DNA of 64,000 bases. It comes from Sva-07 sp963717385 (GTDB lineage Bacteria > Actinomycetota > Acidimicrobiia > Acidimicrobiales > Ilumatobacteraceae). Numbering within the stretch: the first letter of the stretch is position 1; every line of letters starts with the position of its first letter. Location of the stretch: assembly GCA_963717385.1 (NCBI GenBank), contig CAVQWE010000007.1:25263-89262 (forward strand), read 5' to 3'. Made by a program: the position numbers and the translations under genes. The notes beneath the pieces were generated by a model. The model saw nothing but the letters and a program-made list of their open reading frames with translations. It was not told where the DNA came from and did no database searches. Below are positions 21,825-30,317 of this stretch, piece after piece.

Positions 21825-23176
21825 TCAGGGCATGGCGGCGTCGGCGACCGAGAGCGCTGCGTCGAGGATCGCGAGGCCCTCGCTGGCCAGATCGTCGGGG
21901 GTGTTGCACGGCGGCACCACGTGGATGCGGTTGCCCGCCGACAGCGGCCACATTCCGTGCTGCTTGCACTCGGCCACGACGGCGCCGACCGTCGCGGGGG
22001 AGCGGGCTCGCGGGTGGCGGGGTCGGTGACGAGTTCGACTGCCCAGAACACCCCGAGCCCACGCACCTCGCCGACGCTCGGGTGGCGTGACGCCATGTCG
22101 CGCAACGCCGGGCCGATGATGTCGTCGCCGAGGTGCCGAGCGTGGGCCAACACGCCCTCCTCTTCGAAGATGCCGATGCTCGCAACGGCCGACGAGCACG
22201 CCAGCGGGTGGCCCGAATACGTCAGCCCGCCGGGGAACACCCGCTCGTCGAAGTGGTGGGCGATCGGGCCGGAGATCACGACACCGCCGAGGGGGATGTA
22301 ACCCGAGTTGACACCCTTGGCGAAGGCGATCAGGTCGGGCTGGGCGTCCCAGTTCTGCCAGGCGAACCATTGCCCGGTGCGGCCGAAACCGGCCATCACC
22401 TCGTCGGCGATCCACACGATGCCGAACTCGTCGCAGATCGCCCGCAGCCCGTCGAGGTAGCCGGGCGGCGGCACGAGGATGCCGTTCGTGCCGATGACCG
22501 ATTCGAGCACGATGGCTGCGACCTTGTCGGCGCCTTCCATCACGATGGTGTCGCGCAGGTGGGCGAGCGCCCGCTCGGTTTCCTGTTCGGGAGAGTCCGA
22601 GTGGAACGCCGACCGATACGGATACGGCCCCCAGAACTTCACCAGGCCCGGCACCGACGGCTCGTTCTCGAGCCGTCGCGGTTCTCCCGTGAGGCCGACC
22701 GTGAGTGCCGTGCCTCCGTGGTAGCTGCGGTATGCCGACAGCACCTTCATCCGGCCGGTGTAGCCCTTTGCGAGACGAACCGCGTTCTCGACGCCTTCGG
22801 CGCCGGCGTTGGTGAAGAACACCTTCTCGAAGTGGCCTCCCGCGCCATCCCGGTTGGCCTTCTCGACGATCAGTCGAGCAGCCTCGCTGCGCTGATCGTT
22901 GGCAAACGGCGGCGCCACCATGCACAGCGTGTCGACCTGATCCTTGATCGCCTGGATCATCTTCGGGTGCTGATGCCCGAGGTTCATGTTGACGAGCATC
23001 GACGTGAAATCGATCCACTCGCGGCCGGTCTCATCCCAGAACTTCGAGCCGCGTGCACCGGCGATCACCGTGGGGTTCAACGCCCCCTGCGCGGACCACG
23101 AATGGAAGACCCGGGCGCGGTCGTTGGCGTAGGCGTCGCCCATCAGAGCTGAAGGTGGGGAGTCGAGCTGAGTCAC
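21825..23176 (-). CDS. class III aminotransferase (beta-alanine:pyruvate type), frame broken at 21996-22000
   Basis: A PLP-dependent omega-aminotransferase of about 450 residues. Recognisable parts are FTNAGAEGVENAVRLAK, SYHGGTALTVGL, WIADEVMAGFGRTG and the PLP lysine in LIAFAKGVNSGYIPLGG. Between REPAPP and ATVGAVVAECKQHG the frame shifts by one base inside a run of G (C on the coding strand) at 21996-22000, a classic homopolymer miscall. The downstream part ends normally (DAALSVADAAMP). Next to the pyrimidine operon, its obvious job is beta-alanine to malonate semialdehyde, the step the operon lacks; taurine or GABA would also suit the family. GTG 23176 is preferred because TACGAT lies six bases upstream. 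Confidence 0.85.
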
Positions 23177-23182
23177 GATGCG

Positions 23183-23188
23183 ATCGTA
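23183..23188 (-). promoter_or_regulatory. leaderless -10 hexamer TACGAT for the gene starting at 23176
   Basis: On the minus strand TACGAT, six bases (CGCATC), then the GTG at 23176. This decides between that GTG and the ATG 33 bp downstream, which lacks any signal. Confidence 0.5.
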
Positions 23189-23209
23189 TTGCACGCGCCG
23201 AAATCGGTC

Positions 23210-23215
23210 TACGGT
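23210..23215 (+). promoter_or_regulatory. leaderless -10 hexamer TACGGT for the gene at 23222
   Basis: TACGGT, six bases (TGCGGC), then the ATG at 23222. The opposing hexamer at 23183-23188 serves the divergent gene, so both promoters fit in 45 bp. Confidence 0.5.
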
Positions 23216-23221
23216 TGCGGC

Positions 23222-23914
23222 ATGGGAGACATCGTCGAATTTCCGAGCAATGGCAACAACGCGTCCGGGTACCTGGCGCTTCCCGAGGGCGGCGAGGGTC
23301 CCGGCGTGATCGTGATCCAGGAGTGGTGGGGGCTCGATTCGGGCATCAAGGAGATGGCCGACCGCCTCGCCGCGGCCGGCTTCGTTGCGCTCGCACCCGA
23401 CCTGTACCACGGTGAACTCGCTGGGCACACCGAGATGGACAAGGCGGGCGAGCTGATGAGCGCGTTGCCCGCCGACCGCGCTGGCCGCGACATGAGCGGC
23501 GCCGTCGACTTCCTCGCCGACCATGACGCCACCGCCGACAACGGCATCGGCGTGGTCGGGTTCTGCATGGGTGGCATGCTCACGTTCATCCTCGCTGCAC
23601 TGCGCCCCGACAAGGTGAAGGCCGCCGTGCCGTTCTACGGGTTCCCGTCAGGCGACGACCAGCCCGACTACTCGAAGATCGAGGCATCGATCCAAGGGCA
23701 CATGGCCGAGCACGACGACTTCTTCCCGCCGTCGGCAGCGATGCATCTTCAGGAGGAACTGACCGCACTCGGCAAGGATGCCGACATCACCGTGCACCTC
23801 GGCACCGGCCATGCGTTCATGGCGCCACACAACGCGCTCGGCACGCAGGACCAGGCGAAGTACGACGAGATCTGGCCGAAGGTCACCGCGTTCCTCCACG
23901 ACAAGCTCGGCTGA
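23222..23914 (+). CDS. dienelactone hydrolase family protein
   Basis: A 230-residue alpha/beta-hydrolase with the dienelactone-hydrolase triad: Cys115 as nucleophile (GFCMGG), an Asp around residue 165 (AEHDDFF) and His197 (GTGHAF), plus the Glu34 (QEWWGLD) that polarises the cysteine in this family. Cytoplasmic, with no signal peptide. Besides chlorocatechol breakdown, family members hydrolyse many small esters and lactones, so the natural substrate is open. Followed 16 bp later by a HAD gene in the same direction, a likely two-gene unit. Confidence 0.92.
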   Translation: MGDIVEFPSNGNNASGYLALPEGGEGPGVIVIQEWWGLDSGIKEMADRLAAAGFVALAPDLYHGELAGHTEMDKAGELMSALPADRAGRDMSGAVDFLADHDATADNGIGVVGFCMGGMLTFILAALRPDKVKAAVPFYGFPSGDDQPDYSKIEASIQGHMAEHDDFFPPSAAMHLQEELTALGKDADITVHLGTGHAFMAPHNALGTQDQAKYDEIWPKVTAFLHDKLG

Positions 23915-23930
23915 GGCGAGACCAGCGTCG

Positions 23931-24605
23931 ATGTCTCGATTCGATGCCATCCTGTTCGACGCGGGCGGGGTGCTGGTGCTTCCCGACCCCACCGTGATCG
24001 CGCCGTTGCTTGCCTACTACGGCGGTGACGCCACGGTCGAGACCCATCGCCGGGCCCACTACGCCGGGATGAAGGCGAAGTCCGATGTCGGAGCGGCGGA
24101 GACCTCGTGGGACTCGTACAACGAGGCCTACGTGGCCGCAGTCGGAGTTCGACCGGATGATCGTCGTGAGGCGGCGCTTGTCTTCGACGGTGCCCGGCAC
24201 GCGCCGCTGTGGCGGTGGGCGATCCCCGAGACCCGACGCGCGCTCGACGCGTTGGCGGCAGCTGGTGTTCCGATGGGTGTCGTGTCGAACGCCAGCGGCC
24301 AGATCGAAGGAGTCCTCGTGCGCGAGATCTGTCAGGTGGGCCCCGGCCGGCACGTGGAGATGCGCTGCATCGTCGACAGCCAGGTCGTCGGCGTGGCCAA
24401 GCCCGACCCGGCGATCTTCGACCACGCACTGCTGCACTTCGCGGAATTCGATCGATCGCGCATTGCCTATGTCGGCGACTCGGTCACGATGGACATCGCT
24501 GCCTCATCGGCGGCCGGCCTGCACCCGATCCTGCTCGACCCCCACGGCGACCACGTCGGCGCCGACTTCGAACGCATCGCTGACGTGATCGAGCTGGTCG
24601 GCTGA
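23931..24605 (+). CDS. HAD-superfamily hydrolase
   Basis: A 224-residue haloacid-dehalogenase-type protein. Motif I is LFDAGGVL near residues 8-15, motif II is in GVVSNASG, the motif III lysine in VGVAKPDPAIF and motif IV in YVGDSVTMDI. The helical cap follows motif I (cap type C1). This suits a phosphatase of small phosphorylated metabolites. The second motif-I aspartate is replaced by Gly (D-x-G), which is seen in several FxDxGGV-type HADs. The ATG lies 16 bp after the dienelactone hydrolase stop. Substrate unknown. Confidence 0.85.
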   Translation: MSRFDAILFDAGGVLVLPDPTVIAPLLAYYGGDATVETHRRAHYAGMKAKSDVGAAETSWDSYNEAYVAAVGVRPDDRREAALVFDGARHAPLWRWAIPETRRALDALAAAGVPMGVVSNASGQIEGVLVREICQVGPGRHVEMRCIVDSQVVGVAKPDPAIFDHALLHFAEFDRSRIAYVGDSVTMDIAASSAAGLHPILLDPHGDHVGADFERIADVIELVG

Positions 24606-24611
24606 CTCGTC

Positions 24612-25568
24612 TCAGTCCCTGAGCGTGAGCGGGACGATGGTCTCGAGGTCCGTCGGACAACTCGGTTCGCTGTCCGGTGTGCAGCCCATGGGGCTCATTG
24701 CGACCAGTTCGATCGGACCGGCAGGAGCGTCGACCGGGACCGTCGTCCGGAAGTCGGCCCAGTCGCCCCAGGCGCCGGCGAACACGATGACGACGTCGCT
24801 GACCCGCTGGCCATCGCGTCTGACCTCCAGCGGAAAGTCGGCTTCGAACACGTCGCCTTCGCCGGTGACGGTGATCGGGCTGGTCACGACGGCTCCCGGA
24901 GATGGCGTGTCGATGATGATCCCCTTGGTCAACGCCCAGTCGACGTCTCGGCGTTGCTGGGGTTCGCTCAGCACGATGCCTTCACCGCCGAAGAACTCGA
25001 CAGGGGCGCCGTCCAACCAGAACCGCACCTCGTCGACGTTGTCGAACTGGGTGGCGGTGAAGATCACCTGTGCCAACCGGGCTGTCATCGACAGCGTGCC
25101 GCCGCCGCGTTCGTAGTCACGGCTCAGATCCACCGTGGCGAGCCCGTCGGCCAGGTTGATGTCGCGCAGCGTCGTGCCGTCGGGGATCTGGGTGTGCAGT
25201 CCGGCCGCCAGCTCGCTGTCGGTCGGCCCCTCGAGGAGTTCGGCCAACGCGTTGCGCAAGACCGCAGGGCCTTCCACCTGACGGTGGGCGATGGCGAGCC
25301 GTTCGTCGCGCAGGAGGTAGATGCGCACATCGACGAGGGTGGGTGCAGGGCTGGTCGCGGTCGGTGGTGGCGGCGTCGACAACGGCGTAGTCGGAGGGCT
25401 CGTGGTCACAGCTGGTCCGGTGGTTGCCGGCGAGTCGCTCGTGGTCGTCGTCGAACTCGGCGTGGTCGTTGCTGGCGGGACCGTGCTGGTCGCACTGTCG
25501 TCGCCGTTCCCGCACGCTGACGCGATGGCCAACAACCCGAGCACGAGGCCCAGTCGTAGGGTACGCAT
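24612..25568 (-). CDS. GerMN-domain lipoprotein with Ig-like Gmad2 domain
   Basis: A 318-residue predicted lipoprotein. The signal peptide ends in AIASAC (Cys19), followed by about 60 residues almost entirely Thr, Ser and Pro. Residues about 80-210 form a GerMN-like domain (DVRIYLLRDERLAIAHRQV, then LADGLATVDLS and QVIFTATQFDNVDEVRFWLDG). The last 100 residues resemble the Gmad2 immunoglobulin-like domain (GIIIDTPSPGAVVTSPITVTGEG). Such lipoproteins occur in non-sporulating actinobacteria, where LpqB has a related GerMN domain, and probably act in the cell envelope. AAGGAGA precedes the ATG. Convergent with the HAD gene. Confidence 0.8.
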   Translation of the reverse strand: MRTLRLGLVLGLLAIASACGNGDDSATSTVPPATTTPSSTTTTSDSPATTGPAVTTSPPTTPLSTPPPPTATSPAPTLVDVRIYLLRDERLAIAHRQVEGPAVLRNALAELLEGPTDSELAAGLHTQIPDGTTLRDINLADGLATVDLSRDYERGGGTLSMTARLAQVIFTATQFDNVDEVRFWLDGAPVEFFGGEGIVLSEPQQRRDVDWALTKGIIIDTPSPGAVVTSPITVTGEGDVFEADFPLEVRRDGQRVSDVVIVFAGAWGDWADFRTTVPVDAPAGPIELVAMSPMGCTPDSEPSCPTDLETIVPLTLRD

Positions 25569-25693
25569 GGCATCTCCTTTCCTCGGCGTGCACCCTCACG
25601 GTCGCGCCGGGCGCGCGCGAGCGCCAGAGCCGAACGTCAGGAACGCAGATGTGATGCCGCGCAGTACCTGCCGGTGTCCCTCCGAGCCCTACA

Positions 25694-27322
25694 TCAGGTG
25701 CTGGCGGAGATCAGCTGGCGGGCGATCACCTTGAGGCACAGGGTTTCGTCGGCGCCTTCGAAGATCGAGAGCACGCGGGCGTCGACGAACAGGCGACTCA
25801 CCGAAAACTCCTCGGCGTAGCCCATCCCGCCGTGGATCTGCATCGCTTCGCGGCTCACCCATTCGGCGGCCTTGCACACGTAGGCCTTGACCATCGAGGC
25901 TTCCATCGCTCCTTCGCCCTTGCCCATCAGGGTGGCGACGGCGTACGAGAACTGGCGTCCGGCCTGCGTGAGCACGGCCATGCGACCGAGCTTGGCCCGG
26001 GTGAGCTGGTAGTCGATGATCGCCTCGCCGAACACCTTGCGGTTCTCGGCGTAGTCGAGTGCGGCTTCGTAGGCGGCCTGCATGACGCCGACGGCTCGGG
26101 CGGCCGTCTGGAGACGGCCGTTCTCGAAGCCGGCCATCTGGTAGTAGAAGCCCTTGCCGAGGCCTTCTTCCATGCCGACCTGGTTGGCGGCGGGCACCCA
26201 CCAGTTCTCGAGGGCGACCTCGTAGGAGTGCATGCCGCGGTAGCCGATCGTGTCGATCGGGCGACCCTCCATCTTGCCGATGCGCTGTACGCCGTCGACG
26301 TCGATCGGATCCTGGGTGAGCTCGAAGCCGTGGCTGTCGCCACGCTCTTTCGGCACGATGAACAACGACAGGCCGCGGTGGGTCTTCGTGCGGTCGGGAT
26401 CGGTGCGGGCGAGCAGCGTGAGCGCATCGGCACGGGCGCCGAACGTGCACCACGTCTTGACACCGTTGATCACCCAGCCGGGCTCGCCGTCGGGGCCGGG
26501 CGCCGGTGTGGCGGTGACCTTGATGCCGGCCACATCGCTGCCGTAGTCGGGTTCGGTGACCGCAACGGCGGGCATCACTTCGGCGGTGGCCAGCTTCGGC
26601 AACCACTCCTGCTTCTGCTCCTCGGTGCCGCCCTTCACGAGGGCGCGGGTGAGGATTTCGGGGCGGGTGATCAGCGAACCGCCGATCCCCAGACTGGCCC
26701 GTGACAGCTCCTCGGTGGCGGCGACCATGGCGATGTACTCGGCGTCGCCGCCCTCGGAGTAGCCGCCGTACTCGACGGGCACGCTGAGGCCGAAGGCGCC
26801 GATTTCGGCGAGGCCGGTGACGATCTCTTCGGGCACGTCGCCATTGGTGCGGTGGACGTGCTCGGCGTGGGGGGCGATGACGTTGTTGGCAAACGCTCGG
26901 AAGGTGTCGGCCACCATCTCCATGTCGTCGTCGAGGTGGCGTGGGCCGGCGGTGTCGGCGAGCGATGCCAGGAACTCCGGCGCCCTGAACTGCACCATGA
27001 ACGCATGGACGTTCGCGAGAGCGTCTCGCTCGACACCCCATTCGGCTTCGCGTCCGAGCAGCTTGCCCGAGAGGTCGTGCAGCATGTCGGCGGCGAACGC
27101 GCAGGTGATCTTCGCTTCGACTTCGCCCTTCGAGCCGTAGTCGAGCAGCGACCTCGCGGTGGCGACACCGGAGGCGGCGTGGGCGATGTCGTACGCCAGC
27201 ACCTGGTGCACGTCGGGGCCGCCCGAAGCGGCGAGCTGACGTACGGCCTTGCCGACGATGCGGTCGGCCAGATCGATGGCGTCAGCGGCGGCGGGAAGGT
27301 CGGGGGCGGCGATCGCAGTCAT
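25694..27322 (-). CDS. acyl-CoA dehydrogenase
   Basis: A 542-residue FAD-dependent acyl-CoA dehydrogenase. After an N-terminal helical extension of about 125 residues (two helical bundles not seen in short-chain enzymes), the core domains follow: MVAATEELSRASLGIGGSL, the FAD-contact AVAVTEPDYGSDVAG, GFENGRLQTAARAVG, and a C-terminal QIHGGMGYAEEFSVSRLFVD and SIFEGADETL. The enzyme would introduce the alpha-beta double bond of an acyl-CoA. The extended N-terminus suggests a branched-chain or larger substrate; the exact one is not evident. TAACGT ends 7 nt before the ATG. Confidence 0.92.
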   Translation of the reverse strand: MTAIAAPDLPAAADAIDLADRIVGKAVRQLAASGGPDVHQVLAYDIAHAASGVATARSLLDYGSKGEVEAKITCAFAADMLHDLSGKLLGREAEWGVERDALANVHAFMVQFRAPEFLASLADTAGPRHLDDDMEMVADTFRAFANNVIAPHAEHVHRTNGDVPEEIVTGLAEIGAFGLSVPVEYGGYSEGGDAEYIAMVAATEELSRASLGIGGSLITRPEILTRALVKGGTEEQKQEWLPKLATAEVMPAVAVTEPDYGSDVAGIKVTATPAPGPDGEPGWVINGVKTWCTFGARADALTLLARTDPDRTKTHRGLSLFIVPKERGDSHGFELTQDPIDVDGVQRIGKMEGRPIDTIGYRGMHSYEVALENWWVPAANQVGMEEGLGKGFYYQMAGFENGRLQTAARAVGVMQAAYEAALDYAENRKVFGEAIIDYQLTRAKLGRMAVLTQAGRQFSYAVATLMGKGEGAMEASMVKAYVCKAAEWVSREAMQIHGGMGYAEEFSVSRLFVDARVLSIFEGADETLCLKVIARQLISAST

Positions 27323-27377
27323 GTCCCGAACGTTACTGGCCGGTAATCGGAGCAGCCATTCCAGCTTGGTTCCAACG

Positions 27378-27414
27378 CAACTGTCACAGTAGGCCCGGCA
27401 CCGTGTGACGGTTT
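27378..27414. repeat. dispersed palindromic element, copy 2
   Basis: AACTGTCACA (27379-27388) and TGTGACGGTT (27404-27413) are near-perfect inverted arms (one mismatch). The element equals the reverse complement of 13997-14033 at 34 of 37 positions, including the GC-rich spacer. It lies between the divergent acyl-CoA dehydrogenase (start 27322) and LOG (27436) genes. Confidence 0.8.
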
Positions 27415-27435
27415 GGTGGGGGCCATGATGGTCCG

Positions 27436-28005
27436 ATGGCGGCGATCTGTGTGTTCTGTGGTTCCAGCTCCGGATCGGAGCCGGTGTTTGCCGAGGCGGC
27501 GCGAGCGCTGGGTGCAGCGATCGCTGCTGGTGGCCACCGACTGGTCTACGGCGGGGGTCACGTCGGGTTGATGGGTGTCGTCGCTGATGCAGTGCTTGCC
27601 GACGGCGGCACCGTGACCGGGGTGATGACCGAGCAACTCGTCGCCGCAGAGGTGGCACACCTCGGATTGACCGAGTTGGAGATCACCTCGAGCATGCACG
27701 CCCGCAAGGCCCGCATGGCCGAGTTGTCAGATGGTGTGATCGTGCTGCCAGGCGGTTTCGGCACACTCGACGAAGCGTTCGAGATGATCACGTGGAACCA
27801 ACTCGGACTCGTGGCCGTTCCCGTCGTGTTCCTCGACGTCGCCGACTACTTCTCGCCGCTGTTCGAGTTCATCGATGCAACCGTGGCGGCCGGGTTCGTG
27901 AGTGCTGCGAATGCGGCGTTGGCCCGCCGAGCGTTCGGCATTGCTGACGCGGTGGACCTCGCCGTCTCGACGCCCGACGCGTTCACGCCGAAGTGGCTGG
28001 GGTGA
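27436..28005 (+). CDS. LOG-family protein (TIGR00730)
   Basis: A 189-residue Rossmann-fold protein. It has the amino end CVFCGSSSG, the nucleotide loop LVYGGGHVGLMG and the LOG signature PGGFGTLDEAFEMITW at about residues 104-119, preceded by the conserved MHARKARM with its catalytic Arg. Family members release adenine from cytokinin riboside 5'-monophosphate or AMP-type nucleotides; in bacteria a nucleotide-salvage or nucleotide-sensing role is possible. The ATG has a CATGAT hexamer six bases upstream. Divergent from the acyl-CoA dehydrogenase, with repeat copy 2 between. Confidence 0.92.
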   Translation: MAAICVFCGSSSGSEPVFAEAARALGAAIAAGGHRLVYGGGHVGLMGVVADAVLADGGTVTGVMTEQLVAAEVAHLGLTELEITSSMHARKARMAELSDGVIVLPGGFGTLDEAFEMITWNQLGLVAVPVVFLDVADYFSPLFEFIDATVAAGFVSAANAALARRAFGIADAVDLAVSTPDAFTPKWLG

Positions 28006-28032
28006 CGCCCCCCGTCGTTCTGGAGCCAACGG

Positions 28033-28431
28033 TCAGGGGCAGGGACTGCCGGGCGCTGCAACGATGACCCCATCGGCGCTGACCTCGAAACGCACCGACA
28101 ACTCACGGATCATCTGGGCGTCGAGGAGGTCCTGCTGGCTCGTCGGAAGTGCCCCGTTGAGCATCTCGTATGCGTCGATGGCGGTTTGCAGCGTCTGGTG
28201 ATCGACCGTGCACGCTGCATCGCCCGCATCACCAGGGGCGCCGGCGGCCACTTCGACCGCATCACCGATGCTGCCGACCCCGTCGCCGGGAAGGGGAGCG
28301 GCTCCGACTGCGACCTCGCTCCCGTCGATGCCCGCCGATGCCATCTCGGTGTTGGAGTCGCCCGACGAGCCGCACGCTGCCAACGCAACAGCCGTGGTCA
28401 GGACAACAGCGACGAGTCGACGAGGCAGCAT
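28033..28431 (-). CDS. small lipoprotein, GspG-pilin-like C-terminus
   Basis: A 132-residue predicted lipoprotein: basic start, hydrophobic core and a lipobox ending at Cys20 (VALAAC), then a Gly/Ala-rich linker. The C-terminal 60 residues begin at a Cys (ACTVDHQTLQTAIDAYEMLNGALPTSQQDL) and end SPCP. This pattern of a Cys-bounded helix plus LPTS-type loop resembles the globular part of type II secretion pseudopilins such as GspG. No pilin leader is present, so it is not a pilin itself. Function unknown. Convergent with the LOG gene, 27 bp apart. Confidence 0.65.
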   Translation of the reverse strand: MLPRRLVAVVLTTAVALAACGSSGDSNTEMASAGIDGSEVAVGAAPLPGDGVGSIGDAVEVAAGAPGDAGDAACTVDHQTLQTAIDAYEMLNGALPTSQQDLLDAQMIRELSVRFEVSADGVIVAAPGSPCP

Positions 28432-28528
28432 GTGTCGTCATCGGCACGATCGGGGCCGAGCTGAAGCAATCCGGGCTGGAGCATCCTGGTGATCCGACCG
28501 TCGACGATCGGAGCGATATCGTCGCGTC

Positions 28529-30307
28529 GTGCGCCGTGTCCTCGCTCCCGTGGCGCTCGTGGCCCTCGTGGCGGTCACTGCATGTTCGGCCTCGCCGGGG
28601 GTTCAGACCGTCGGGGTGGATCCGATCGACACCGACACGCCGGCGCGCACCGATGTCACCGATGTCACCGACGGCGACGATCCCGAGGCGCCGACACCCG
28701 CCGCAGGGTCGCTCGACTGGAGCTCGTGCGGTGGCGCTGCCGGATCGCTGATCGACCTCGAGTGCGCAACGCTCAGCGTTCCGCTCGACCATGCGTTCCC
28801 CGATGGTGAGACGATCGACATCGCTGTGGCCCGAACCGCGTCGGCCGACGACGACGAACGAATCGGCTCGCTGGTCTTCAATCCGGGCGGGCCAGGAGGG
28901 TCGGGAATCGAGTTCCTGACGTCGGCTGCAGCACTGGTGCCACCAGCGATCGCCGAACGGTTCGACCTGGTGTCGTTCGACCCCCGGGGTGTCGGAGCCA
29001 GTGCGGCGATCGACTGCGAAACCGACTTCGACGACGATGTGACGCTGCTGGCCGCCGGTGATGATGCGGGTTGGGAGGAACTGGTGGCCGAAGCCGAAGA
29101 CCGCAGCGACACCTGCACCGCCGATTCGCTGGCGTTGGAACCGTACGTCGGCACCAACAACGCCGCACGCGACCTCGACGCGTTGCGCGCCGCACTCGGC
29201 GACGACCAACTCAGCTACGTCGGGTTCTCCTATGGCACCCGTCTCGGCGCCACCTATGCCGAGCTGTTCCCCGATCGGGTGCGGGCTCTCGTGCTCGACG
29301 GTGCGGTGAAACCCACCGACGACCTGGCGCTGCTCGGCCTCGAGCAGGGGCCAGGATTCGACGCTGCGCTCGAGGCCTTCGCGACGGCCTGCGATGGCGA
29401 TGCCGACTGTCCGCTCGTCGACATCGGGCCCACCCTCGACGTCATCGCCGGCCTGGAGGCAGAGGTCGTCGAGGTCGGTGGTTTCCTGACCGACGACGGT
29501 GACCGAGTACTCACCCCTGGTGAGCTGCAACTCGGCGTGATCGCCGCGCTGTACAGCACGCAGTTGTGGCCGGTGCTCGCCGACGCACTGTTCCTCGCCG
29601 AGGCCCAGCAGGATGGTTCGCTGCTGCAGGTGCTCGCCGACACCTACCTCGGTCGACAGCCCGATGGCACCTACGACAACAGCCAGTTCGCCGGTTTCGC
29701 GATCAACTGTGCCGACGACCCGGCCCGACCGCCGGTCGACGTGGTGCGAACGCAGGCCGAACGAGCCGCATCGGCGTCGGAGTACTTCAGCGACTTCCTG
29801 CGAGCCAGCACCGGCTGTCTCGGCACCGTCGACCCGATCGACCCGATCGCCATCGGGCCGGCCGACGGCGCAGATCCGATCCTGGTGATTGGCACCACCG
29901 GCGATCCGGCGACGCCGTACGAGTGGGCGGTCGAGATGGCCGAGTCGCTGTCGTCAGGGGTGCTGTACACCGTGGAGGCCGAGGGCCACACGGCGTTTCT
30001 GTCGGTGCCCTGCGTCGACGACGTGGTCACCGAGTACCTGGTCGACCTGGTGCTTCCCGACCAAGGTGCGTCGTGTTCGGCGCCTCAGACCGGTGACGTC
30101 TTCGCCCCGGCGGGCGATGGCGAGTTCGACCAGATCATCGCGTTGTTCGATTGCTTCCGCGACAACGGGGTCGACCTGCCCGAGATCACGGTGGGCGACC
30201 TGCTCGCCGACCCCAACGGTGACTCGATCATCGACCTCTTCGACCCCAGCGACCCCGCCTTCGGTCAGGCAGCGCTTGCCTGCCAGGACCTCATCCCGGG
30301 CTTCTGA
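28529..30307 (+). CDS. secreted tripeptidyl-aminopeptidase-like alpha/beta-hydrolase lipoprotein
   Basis: A 592-residue predicted lipoprotein (VALVAVTAC, Cys19) with an acidic linker. The alpha/beta-hydrolase core has the oxyanion segment FNPGGPGGSG, the nucleophile Ser234 in GFSYGTR, an Asp in GTTGDPATPYEWA and a His in EGHTAFLSV, as in the Streptomyces tripeptidyl aminopeptidase/SlpD-SlpE family (TAP-like C-terminal). A further segment of about 60 residues at the end (FDCFRDNGVDLPEI, ALACQDLIPGF) recalls the Cys-bounded 'CMRENGV' module of many actinobacterial secreted proteins. Start is a GTG. Its role is likely extracellular peptide trimming. Divergent from the small lipoprotein. Confidence 0.87.
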   Translation: MRRVLAPVALVALVAVTACSASPGVQTVGVDPIDTDTPARTDVTDVTDGDDPEAPTPAAGSLDWSSCGGAAGSLIDLECATLSVPLDHAFPDGETIDIAVARTASADDDERIGSLVFNPGGPGGSGIEFLTSAAALVPPAIAERFDLVSFDPRGVGASAAIDCETDFDDDVTLLAAGDDAGWEELVAEAEDRSDTCTADSLALEPYVGTNNAARDLDALRAALGDDQLSYVGFSYGTRLGATYAELFPDRVRALVLDGAVKPTDDLALLGLEQGPGFDAALEAFATACDGDADCPLVDIGPTLDVIAGLEAEVVEVGGFLTDDGDRVLTPGELQLGVIAALYSTQLWPVLADALFLAEAQQDGSLLQVLADTYLGRQPDGTYDNSQFAGFAINCADDPARPPVDVVRTQAERAASASEYFSDFLRASTGCLGTVDPIDPIAIGPADGADPILVIGTTGDPATPYEWAVEMAESLSSGVLYTVEAEGHTAFLSVPCVDDVVTEYLVDLVLPDQGASCSAPQTGDVFAPAGDGEFDQIIALFDCFRDNGVDLPEITVGDLLADPNGDSIIDLFDPSDPAFGQAALACQDLIPGF

Positions 30308-30317
30308 ACGGGCGGTC

